A stretch of 12,269 bases of DNA from DASUAO01 sp035763745 (GTDB lineage Bacteria; Actinomycetota; Acidimicrobiia; IMCC26256; PALSA-555), in the NCBI GenBank assembly GCA_035763745.1, contig DASUAO010000009.1, positions 1 to 12,269 on the forward strand, in the 5' to 3' direction. The notes under the pieces are model-generated. The model searched no databases, was not told where the DNA came from, and saw nothing but the letters and a program-made list of their open reading frames with translations. Of the stretch, positions 1-6,092 are shown piece by piece (the first letter of the stretch is position 1; every line of letters begins with the position of its first letter). A program made the translations under genes and the position numbers.

Positions 1-212
1 TTCTCGCGGTTGGCCTCGATCCCTACGACGGTCGCGCCCCGCCGGACAGCCAACTCGCAGACTCCGCCCGTGTGACACCCGACATCGAGCAGGACCTCGC
101 CGGCGGCAAACGACCGCGGCAGGCTGGGGTAGTCGTGGCCGACCGTGGAGCGAATGGCCGCGTCCCAAGTGCAGTCGCGGACGAGCGGCAACTCAGCCGT
201 GTCCATGGGCAT
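1..212 (-). CDS. SAM-dependent methyltransferase, N-terminal part (runs off left edge)
   Basis: The first 70 codons are visible. After about 38 residues the protein reads VLLDVGCHTGG (residues 40-50), the glycine-rich SAM-binding motif I. This is followed by VVGIEAN (62-68), which ends in the acidic residue expected at the end of beta strand 2 to bind the SAM ribose. The pattern is that of a class I Rossmann methyltransferase; the short N-terminus and the EAN motif would suit the FkbM or a related small-molecule/glycan family, but the substrate cannot be told. Two in-frame ATGs exist, at 212 and 206; neither has a clear Shine-Dalgarno site, so the start is uncertain by two codons. The gene is more A/T-rich than the rest of the window, which hints at an acquired segment beginning here. 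Confidence 0.8.
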   Translation of the reverse strand, partial: MPMDTAELPLVRDCTWDAAIRSTVGHDYPSLPRSFAAGEVLLDVGCHTGGVCELAVRRGATVVGIEANRE

Positions 213-481
213 ATGTTAGATCCGGGCGTTGGATAACTGATTCGGAGTCGTGACCCGCGGGCTCGCGTCTCGGGCGTCGGGGCAGGCAGACTCGGGCTGT
301 AGGCCGCATCAATGAGGTCGGTGACGCGTTCTTGGTGCCGGTCGAGTGGCTGCGCGATCTCATCATCACGCTCGATGCCGTTCCCGAGAGAGCGCCCCGC
401 CAAGCAAGCGTGCGCTTCCTCGAATCGCGTTCACTGTCACGCATCTGCCGAATCCGTGTCGTTCTCTTGAGGGCTGGAAAC
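213..481. other. Gap of 269 bp with no recognisable gene
   Basis: This is the stretch between the methyltransferase start and the 3' end of rnpB. Reading frames are open on both strands, but I recognise no protein family, no ribosome binding site and no RNA gene. The DNA is less GC-rich than the rest of the window. It must hold the methyltransferase promoter and the end of rnpB transcription, but no hairpin with a T-run is visible. It may contain gene remnants. Confidence 0.5.
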
Positions 482-881
<400 letters not shown>

Positions 882-887
882 GGTTCC

Positions 888-917
888 AGTCTCGCGTGGA
901 TCGCCCGCCGGTGTCGT
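888..917 (-). promoter_or_regulatory. rnpB: Possible rnpB promoter
   Basis: On the minus strand, GAGACT (893-888) lies six bases before the first base of P1 and could be a -10 element (actinobacterial consensus TANNNT, first two bases off). ACGACA (917-912), 18 bases further upstream, could be a weak -35. The match is poor; the position is the main support. Confidence 0.3.
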
Positions 918-934
918 CCGGGCTCAGCTCGTGG

Positions 935-959
935 CGCCCGACCTTGCCGGGGCCGGGTC
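935..959. repeat. 25-bp direct repeat, copy 1 (downstream of the NPCBM frame)
   Basis: This is identical over 25 bp to 1816-1840, in the same orientation. It begins CGCCCGACCTTGCC and ends GGGCCGGGTC on the plus strand. On the minus strand it starts nine bases after the NPCBM stop and reads DPAPARSG, then ATS and a TGA stop at 926-924. That is an alternative ending for the DUF4230 protein. A looser match (9 of 10 bases, 920-929 versus 1797-1806) lies next to it. The minus strand can fold as CCCGGCC / GGTCGGG around a 7-nt loop with one G-U pair. Confidence 0.9.
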
Positions 960-968
960 CTCGGTGGC

Positions 969-1739
969 TCAGCAGAGGTACTTGGCGTCGCCCCAGTCGG
1001 CGTGGTCCCAGTTGATGCCGTCGGTGCCGGGGTCGACGACGAGGCGGACCTCGTCGCGGCCGGTGACGTCGACGTCGATCAGCACGCTGGGTTGGGTGCC
1101 ATCGCGGACCACCGTCGACCCGAGCTGCGTGGCACCCGCGAACACCTTGAACGCGACCGTGCCCCGCACGCCGACCTCTTCATCCACTCCCACCCGTGCC
1201 TGCAGACGCGTGCAACCCGCGGGAACCGCGAAACGAGCCTCCGAACCCGCATGGACACCGAGCCCCTTGGCGAACGTCTCGGCCCCCACCCGCATCGTCA
1301 CCCCGTCAGTCTCGCCCCGCTCACCGTTGGAACGGTCACGCTCGATCGGACCCCACCCGTTCACCGGCGTCCCCACGAACGGCAGATCACTCAAGAACTG
1401 CACCGACCCACCCGGCGTGCCGGTCGTCGTGAACGACCACGACTCGTCGGACGCCAACGGGTTCCCCGCGACGTCCGTCACCCCTCCAGCGCCACCCTTG
1501 ACCACCACACTGAACGTCGTGCCCCCAGCGAGTGGCACCGCGGGATCGAGCACCGCGCGCTTGGTCGCCGCGTCATATCCCACCGCAGCCGACACCACCG
1601 GACCATTCGCACCCCCCGACCGCAACACCACCGTCGACACGTTCACCGTCGCAGGATCCATCGGCTCCGAGAACGTCACCACCACGTTCGCGTCGACCGC
1701 CACCCCACCAGCACCCGGCGCAGGCGACACCCCACTCAC
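969..1739 (-). CDS. Big_5 + NPCBM domain protein, probably a 5'-truncated remnant
   Basis: The frame encodes 256 residues from a GTG at 1739. Residues 1 to about 105 form a bacterial Ig-like Big_5 domain (SGVSPAPGAGGVAV, VTFSEPMDPATV, TDVAGNPLA, WSFTTTG). After a short linker comes an NPCBM carbohydrate-binding module (from about 115: GWGPIERDRSNGE, FAKGLGVHAGSE, GVDEEVG) ending GINWDHADWGD then AKYLC, a natural end for such modules. These modules normally sit at the C-terminus of large secreted enzymes or surface proteins, yet there is no signal peptide or catalytic domain here. The frame stays open upstream of the GTG through a Pro/Thr linker (to about 1784) and on into the neighbouring gene without another start, and the GTG has no Shine-Dalgarno site. 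I read it as the tail of a larger gene, bounded by the 25-bp repeats, and doubt that it is expressed. Confidence 0.75.
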   Translation of the reverse strand: MSGVSPAPGAGGVAVDANVVVTFSEPMDPATVNVSTVVLRSGGANGPVVSAAVGYDAATKRAVLDPAVPLAGGTTFSVVVKGGAGGVTDVAGNPLASDESWSFTTTGTPGGSVQFLSDLPFVGTPVNGWGPIERDRSNGERGETDGVTMRVGAETFAKGLGVHAGSEARFAVPAGCTRLQARVGVDEEVGVRGTVAFKVFAGATQLGSTVVRDGTQPSVLIDVDVTGRDEVRLVVDPGTDGINWDHADWGDAKYLC

Positions 1740-1804
1740 CGTCGGAGGCGCACGCAGAGTGGTCAGAGCTGGGGTGGTGCGTGCCTCGACGGGTCGGGGC
1801 TCGG

Positions 1805-2569
1805 CTACCCCTGCCCGCCCGACCTTGCCGGGGCCGGGTCGACGAAGGTGACCGTGGCCCGGTCGAACCCGAGCCGGCCGAGCAACCCGGTGAGCATCGC
1901 CTCGGTGTTGCGCTCGGCCCGGACCGAGAGCTTGCTCTCCCGCGCCGCCCTCCCCATCTTCTCGGACGCCAGCAGATAGAGCTCGCGCTCGCTCGTCGGG
2001 TCGTCCTCGAAGAGGTCGCCGACGCGGTTGACGAGCCCGCGGTCGCGATTGACGACCCGGCTGCGCCTCGGGTCCACGACCGCCCGCTCGAGTGTCGGGG
2101 CGGGCAGGCTGATCGTCACCGCCCCGTCGGGTGCGACCTGCACTGCGTCGGTCGCGAGCCCGGAGAAGTCGACCGTGGCCGCGACGGTCCCGATCGCGTC
2201 GAAGTCGACCTTCGACCCGGCGATCAGGCTCGGCAGGATCGGCACGTCGGTCTCGAGCTCGACCCGAGACTGGAACGTCGCCTCCGCGGCCTGGAAGTCG
2301 GAGAGGTCGCGCAGCTCCTTGAGCAGGACTCGGGGGCTGTGGTCGGTGGTCGTGCCGGAGAAGGGGTTGCCGATGCCCAACAGCGCGAAGATCCCGCCGC
2401 TGAGCAGCGCGACGACGAGGAGCCCGACGAGGCCGAGCCCGGCGGTTGCGAGCACTCCGCCGAAGGTGAGTCGGCGTCCGGCCTGGCGGGGCCGAGCATC
2501 CTCCGTGACGACGCGTACCGTGACCTCACGGTCACGGACAGTGGGGCGTTCCTCGAGCATCGTGGGCAT
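1805..2569 (-). CDS. DUF4230-like membrane-anchored protein
   Basis: The gene encodes 254 residues. A charged cytoplasmic N-terminus of about 36 residues is followed by one hydrophobic span (about 37-66, GGVLATAGLGLVGLLVVALL), then an extracytoplasmic domain. That domain reads like DUF4230: LLKELRDLSDFQAAEATFQSRVELE, VDFDAIGTVAATVDFSGL and VTISLPAPTLERAVVDP, then a helical region and a final strand ending TVTFVDPAP. Function of the family is unknown to me. The start is ATG 2569, because GAGGAG lies seven bases upstream; the frame stays open further upstream, but that stretch is not coding-like and crosses the HNH promoter. An in-frame ATG at 2560 is the alternative. The last codons lie in the 25-bp repeat, so the C-terminus may have been changed by the neighbouring insertion. 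It is divergent from the HNH gene. Confidence 0.85.
   Translation of the reverse strand: MPTMLEERPTVRDREVTVRVVTEDARPRQAGRRLTFGGVLATAGLGLVGLLVVALLSGGIFALLGIGNPFSGTTTDHSPRVLLKELRDLSDFQAAEATFQSRVELETDVPILPSLIAGSKVDFDAIGTVAATVDFSGLATDAVQVAPDGAVTISLPAPTLERAVVDPRRSRVVNRDRGLVNRVGDLFEDDPTSERELYLLASEKMGRAARESKLSVRAERNTEAMLTGLLGRLGFDRATVTFVDPAPARSGGQG
1816..1840. repeat. 25-bp direct repeat, copy 2 (3' end of the DUF4230 gene)
   Basis: This is identical to 935-959. Here it encodes DPAPARSG of the DUF4230 protein, which then ends GQG and TAG (1807-1805). The two copies lie 881 bp apart and enclose the Big_5/NPCBM fragment. I find no third copy in the window. Confidence 0.9.
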
Positions 2570-2576
2570 CGGGGCT

Positions 2577-2582
2577 CTCCTC
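2577..2582 (-). promoter_or_regulatory. Shine-Dalgarno site of the DUF4230 gene
   Basis: GAGGAG on the minus strand is separated by seven bases from ATG 2569. It is one of few clear Shine-Dalgarno sites in the window and it decides this start. Confidence 0.7.
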
Positions 2583-2674
2583 GTTCGGATCCCGGCTCGC
2601 GCCGGCCTTCCAGTATGGGCGACGGAGTGTCGCGATCCGGCGCGCGCCCCATCAGGACTGTCGCACCCCGGTAC

Positions 2675-2680
2675 TATCAT
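2675..2680 (+). promoter_or_regulatory. -10 element of the HNH endonuclease gene
   Basis: TATCAT fits the actinobacterial -10 consensus TANNNT and lies seven bases before ATG 2688. Transcription would start at or next to the start codon, giving a leaderless mRNA. No Shine-Dalgarno site is present and no clear -35 is seen. Confidence 0.6.
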
Positions 2681-2695
2681 CGAACGTATGTTCGA
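2680..2695. promoter_or_regulatory. LexA (SOS) box over the HNH gene start codon
   Basis: TCGAACGTATGTTCGA is an uninterrupted 6+4+6 inverted repeat. It matches the Gram-positive/actinobacterial LexA consensus CGAAC-RNRY-GTTCG at every position. It overlaps the last base of the -10 element, the expected transcription start and the ATG at 2688, so bound LexA would block initiation. Several DUF222/13E12-family genes of Mycobacterium tuberculosis are known to carry LexA sites, which supports the reading. Confidence 0.88.
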
Positions 2696-3926
2696 GATCG
2701 AGCGGATCGCCGACCGCATGCGCAGCACGCTGCAGGGCACCGACGCCGACCGGGTCACGGGCCGCGACGCGCTGCGCCTCGTGCGGGCCGCCGCCGAGCT
2801 CGAGCGTCTGGCCGGGGCAGCGAAGGCGCTCTACGCGCGCCGCTGCGTGGAGACGGGTGTCTGGTCCACCGACCGCGACGCCCGCGTCCCGGCTGTCACC
2901 CCCGCCGAGTGGCTGGCCGACGTGTCGGGCTCCGCCCTCGGCCCCGCCCGCGACGCCCTCACCGTCAGCGAGGCGCTCCACGAGGGGTCGCCCTGCGACC
3001 GAGCCCTGCGCTCCGGCGAGCTCTCCCTCACCGCGGCTCGCGAGGTCGCGGTGGCGGGCGCCGTCGGCGGCGACGCGGCCGAGCGACGCGTCCTCCGGAA
3101 GGCCACCCGCGAGGGGCTGCGCTCGGCGAAGACCGAAGCGGCCCGGGTGCTCGCCACCGCGCCCGACGCCGACGCGCGCGTCGAGCGCATCCACCGGGAG
3201 CGCTCCCGGCGGCAGTGGACCCGGGACGGCGTCTGGAACCTCGCGCTCTCCGGCCCCATCGCACTCGGCGCCGAGATCGAGGCATGCCTGGCGCCCTTCC
3301 ACGACGCGGCCTGGGATGCAGCCGCGAGCCAACCGAAGGACGCGCGCGACACGCCGGACGCCATCGCCTTCGACTCCGTGCTCGCGATGGCGCGTGCAAC
3401 GCGAGACGGCTGCGGACGCCCTGCCGCGACGAAGCCCCGGGGGCGAGCGAAGACGCGCGACCACGTCGTGGTCCACACGGACCTCGCCCGCTTGGTGGCG
3501 GCCGACGGCGGCGGGATCGAAGGGCGCTGCGAGATCCCTGGCGTCGGTCCCGTCCCCGTCGCGCACGCCCGGGCGATGCTCGGCGACGGTCCGGTCGGCG
3601 GCGCCGTCCTCACGATCCTCGTCGAGGACGGGGAGGACGTCCGCACCTTCGCCCGGCCGGGCCGCAACGTCACCCGGCGCCTCGCGCAACTGCTCGAGGC
3701 CCGCTCGCCGGCCTGCTCGATCACGGGCTGCGGGCGGGTGGCCCGCCTCGAGAACGACCACGCCACGCCGGTGAGCGAGGGCGGCGACTCCACCGACGAG
3801 AACGTCGACCCGCTCTGTCGGCACCACCATCGCAGGAAGACCGACGGCTGGACCCTCGCCGAGCAGCCCGACGGGACCCGCACGCTGCGACCCCCGCCGG
3901 GGCTGCGAGAAGACGCGGCGGCGTGA
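2688..3926 (+). CDS. DUF222 / HNH endonuclease domain protein (13E12-type)
   Basis: The gene encodes 412 residues. Residues 1 to about 240 are the alpha-helical, Arg/Ala-rich DUF222 region (AAAELERLAGAAKALYARR, GELSLTAAREVA, DAIAFDSVLAMA). Residues 258-335 (VVVHTDLARL, CEIPGVGPVPVAHARAMLGD) are the beta-rich linker typical of the 13E12 family. The HNH nuclease is at 340-387: Cys343 and Cys348, DH at 357-358, Asn372, Cys377 and HHH at 379-381, which supply the zinc and metal sites and the catalytic His. All key residues are present, so nuclease activity is plausible; its target is unknown. The start ATG 2688 lies seven bases after TATCAT and inside a perfect LexA box, so the gene should be DNA-damage inducible. 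It is monocistronic and convergent with the GNAT gene. Confidence 0.92.
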   Translation: MFEIERIADRMRSTLQGTDADRVTGRDALRLVRAAAELERLAGAAKALYARRCVETGVWSTDRDARVPAVTPAEWLADVSGSALGPARDALTVSEALHEGSPCDRALRSGELSLTAAREVAVAGAVGGDAAERRVLRKATREGLRSAKTEAARVLATAPDADARVERIHRERSRRQWTRDGVWNLALSGPIALGAEIEACLAPFHDAAWDAAASQPKDARDTPDAIAFDSVLAMARATRDGCGRPAATKPRGRAKTRDHVVVHTDLARLVAADGGGIEGRCEIPGVGPVPVAHARAMLGDGPVGGAVLTILVEDGEDVRTFARPGRNVTRRLAQLLEARSPACSITGCGRVARLENDHATPVSEGGDSTDENVDPLCRHHHRRKTDGWTLAEQPDGTRTLRPPPGLREDAAA

Positions 3927-4010
3927 GGCCGCACCGGCTCGCTCGGCCGCTTCCTCAGATGCTCGATCGCCACGCCCGCGGCGCGTGCGTCGGACCGCGG
4001 CGTCACTGAT

Positions 4011-4049
4011 CCGAGGAGCGAGTCCGAGGAGCGAGTCCGAGGAGCGAGT
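4011..4049. repeat. Three tandem copies of a 13-bp unit
   Basis: The unit CCGAGGAGCGAGT is repeated three times without a mismatch in the 165-bp gap between the convergent HNH and GNAT genes. Thirteen is not a multiple of three, so it is non-coding. The rest of the gap (3927-4010 and 4050-4091) holds no gene I can see and no clear terminator with a T-run. Confidence 0.95.
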
Positions 4050-4091
4050 CGAAGCACGCCGTGATCCGACCGCCGTGGTTCGAGCCGGCCG

Positions 4092-4604
4092 TCAGACAGG
4101 AAGCTCGTACTCCACCCACGTGCTCCGCGTCGCGCCCGTCGCGTCGTAGAGCCGCTGCGCCGTCGCGTTGCCCGGCGCGGTGCTCCACACGAGCGACGCG
4201 GCGCCTCGCGCCCGCGCGACCTCGGCCGCCGCCTCGAGCAGCGCCCTTCCCACCCCGGTTCCCCGCACCTCGGGTACGGCGTACAGGTCGTGGAGGCAGA
4301 CGACCTCCTTGGCCGCGACCGTGTCGAGACGCCAATGCAGGCAGGCGTACCCCACGAGCGGGCCGGTGCCGTCGACGCGGGCACCGAGCAGCACGCCCGG
4401 CAGCTCCCCCTGGGCTCCGGGTGCGGACTCACCCGCCGTCGGCGCCGCCGACGAGCCTGACGCCACGAAGCGGCGGAAGAACGTCGCGTTGCGCGCCTCG
4501 TCGGGCTCGACCTCGTAGAACCGCTGGTAGGCGGCGACGAGCGGGAGCACCTCGGCACAGTCTGCGTCGGTGATCGGCGCGACGAGCGCGCTCACGGGAG
4601 TCAT
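4092..4604 (-). CDS. GNAT family N-acetyltransferase
   Basis: The 170-residue protein transfers an acetyl group from acetyl-CoA to an unknown amine. Motif A, the acetyl-CoA pyrophosphate loop, reads LYAVPEVRGTGVGRALL with R-G-T-G-V-G at 114-119. Motif B follows (NATAQRLYDATGA, 146-158), and the C-terminus is a beta strand (WVEYELPV). The N-terminal half (PLVAAYQRFYEVEPDEARNATFFRRFV) resembles GNAT proteins that act on small substrates. The length is normal for one domain. The start ATG at 4604 overlaps the stop of the upstream SDR gene by four bases (ATGA), so the two are probably co-transcribed and translationally coupled. An Ala/Ser/Gly-rich insertion at about 48-68 is a likely surface loop. 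Confidence 0.92.
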   Translation of the reverse strand: MTPVSALVAPITDADCAEVLPLVAAYQRFYEVEPDEARNATFFRRFVASGSSAAPTAGESAPGAQGELPGVLLGARVDGTGPLVGYACLHWRLDTVAAKEVVCLHDLYAVPEVRGTGVGRALLEAAAEVARARGAASLVWSTAPGNATAQRLYDATGATRSTWVEYELPV

Positions 4605-5986
4605 GCTTGCGTCGCTTCGCCATCGTCGAGTCGCCGAACCCGGGCGACCCGGTGTCGGGCCTGGGCCTCGAAGACGCGACGGTGCACCGGTTGGAGCAGC
4701 TTCCAGTAGAGGAAACCGGGGACGCCCTTCGGTCGGAGCGCGCCGACCTGCACCAGGAGGTCGTCACGCACCTCCCACCCGAGCCATCCCTCGCCGGGGA
4801 ACCAACCCAGCGCGCGGAGCACGAGCGCGCGGGGGCGGCGGAGCGCGACGACCCACCAGTCGACCCGGGCGCCGGACTCGAGTTGGTCGGCGCGGCCGAG
4901 GGGCCAGCGCTCCCCGAAGAGACGGCCCAGTGCGATCCGCACCCGCCAGCCGGCAACCAGCCCGTACCACCGAAGGCTGCCACCGATCCGGCCGAGGTCC
5001 CGATCGATCGCGTCGGCGTCCGACCGATCCACCGGGATCTCGACCCGCTCGGTGTAGACGCCATCGAGCAGGCCGCTCTCCCGCTGCAGGAGGTCGGCCT
5101 CCACGTCGGGCGCCTGGTCCTCGAGCGCGTCCCGGATCGCGTCCACCAACGGCCGCGCGGGGATGCCGAACGCGGCCTCCGTGCGCGCGGCGTCGTGGAC
5201 CACGACCTCGGTCACCAGGCTCTCGATCAGCGCGTGGCTCACTTGCTGGTCGACGGGCGTCACGAAGTCGACCCAGTACGACGAGAGTCGCGGCGTGAGC
5301 AGCGGGACGTCGACGATCAGCCGGCGGCGCAAACCGCGCGCCTCGGCGTACGCATCGATCATCGCCCGATAGGTCGTGACGTCGGCACCGCCCACCTCGT
5401 AGATCCCGGGTTCGACAGCCGATGCGCGCACGAGGTGCAGCACCATGTCGCGGAGCGAGATGGGCTGGATCTTCGTTCGCACCCACCGGGGGCACACCAT
5501 GAACGGCAGCCGCTCCGTGAGGTAGCGCAGCATCTCGAAGCTGATGCTCCCCGACCCGAGGATGACCGCGGCGCGCAGCTCCACGACCGGGACGCCGGCG
5601 CCGCCGAGCGCGACCCCGACCTCCTGGCGGCTCAGCAGATGTTCGGACGACGGGTCGTCGCCGAGCCCTCCCAGGTACACGATGCGTTCGACACCGGCGC
5701 GCGCCGCACCACGGCCGAACGACTCCGCGAGCCGCCGATCCCGGACGCGGAAGTCGCTCGAGTCGAGCGAGTGCACCAGGTAGTAGGCGACATCGACCCC
5801 GTCGAGGGTCGCGGCCACCGCATCCTCGTCGCCCACGTCGACCGATCGGCCGGTCGCACCCGACAGCTCGGGCGAGCGTCGGCCCAGCGCCAGCACCTCG
5901 TGCTCGACCTCGAGGGACTCGTCGACCAGTGCCCGGACCAGGGCTCGCCCGACGAAGCCGGAGGCGCCGGCAACTGCGATCTTCAT
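4601..5986 (-). CDS. SDR/NmrA-like NAD(P)-binding protein with C-terminal DUF2867
   Basis: The 461-residue protein has two parts. Residues 1 to about 290 are an atypical short-chain dehydrogenase/NDUFA9-like Rossmann domain: the nucleotide loop GASGFVG at 7-13, a D(V)GD motif at 50-53, YYLVHSL at 68-74 and YLGGLG at 104-109. Residues from about 303 (SGLLDGVYTERVEIPVD) to about 449 match DUF2867, with GSLRWYG, WPLGRADQLESGARVDWW, LGWEV and FLYWKLLQPVHRRVF. This two-part layout and length are standard for the family, whose substrate is not established. Start ATG 5986 begins directly with the Rossmann strand MKIAVAGASG; the frame stays open upstream but that part is not coding-like. It leads the GNAT gene and is divergent from bioB. 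Confidence 0.92.
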   Translation of the reverse strand: MKIAVAGASGFVGRALVRALVDESLEVEHEVLALGRRSPELSGATGRSVDVGDEDAVAATLDGVDVAYYLVHSLDSSDFRVRDRRLAESFGRGAARAGVERIVYLGGLGDDPSSEHLLSRQEVGVALGGAGVPVVELRAAVILGSGSISFEMLRYLTERLPFMVCPRWVRTKIQPISLRDMVLHLVRASAVEPGIYEVGGADVTTYRAMIDAYAEARGLRRRLIVDVPLLTPRLSSYWVDFVTPVDQQVSHALIESLVTEVVVHDAARTEAAFGIPARPLVDAIRDALEDQAPDVEADLLQRESGLLDGVYTERVEIPVDRSDADAIDRDLGRIGGSLRWYGLVAGWRVRIALGRLFGERWPLGRADQLESGARVDWWVVALRRPRALVLRALGWFPGEGWLGWEVRDDLLVQVGALRPKGVPGFLYWKLLQPVHRRVFEAQARHRVARVRRLDDGEATQA

Positions 5987-6079
5987 CCCCCGACTGTGCC
6001 CCAATACGCCCACGGCGGCCGCATCGCCGTAGCCGTCAGCCCGGAGAGCGCCGGGGCGAGCCGGTGCGCCCCGACCCGC

Positions 6080-6085
6080 TACCGT
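6080..6085 (+). promoter_or_regulatory. bioB: -10 element of bioB, leaderless arrangement
   Basis: TACCGT fits TANNNT and is followed by seven bases and then ATG 6093. No Shine-Dalgarno site lies before this ATG. This supports a leaderless mRNA starting at 6093 rather than the in-frame GTG at 6084, which would overlap the -10 element. No clear -35 is seen. Confidence 0.55.
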
Positions 6086-6092
6086 GCGCGGC

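Noticed and set aside
332..475. Small plus-strand frame reading PVEWLRDLIITLDAV
   Set aside because: It looks faintly protein-like but has no ribosome binding site, no known family, and overlaps equally open frames on the other strand.
935..959. Integron-type attC site
   Set aside because: The repeat can fold and follows a promoterless frame, but it is too short, lacks the GTTRRRY core, and no integrase is in the window. I keep only the weaker claim of a repeat-bounded insertion.
3918..3932. GCGGC-gtgag-GCCGC hairpin at the stop codon of the HNH gene as a terminator
   Set aside because: Only five base pairs, no following T-run, and such hairpins are frequent by chance in this composition.
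1532..4009. Very long plus-strand open frame (825 codons)
   Set aside because: It runs antisense through the NPCBM and DUF4230 genes and out of frame through the HNH gene; the product is Arg/Pro/Ala-rich without any domain. It is a GC-rich shadow.
6084..6092. GTG 6084 as the bioB start
   Set aside because: It overlaps the TACCGT element, and ATG 6093 has the same seven-base spacing seen at other leaderless starts here.
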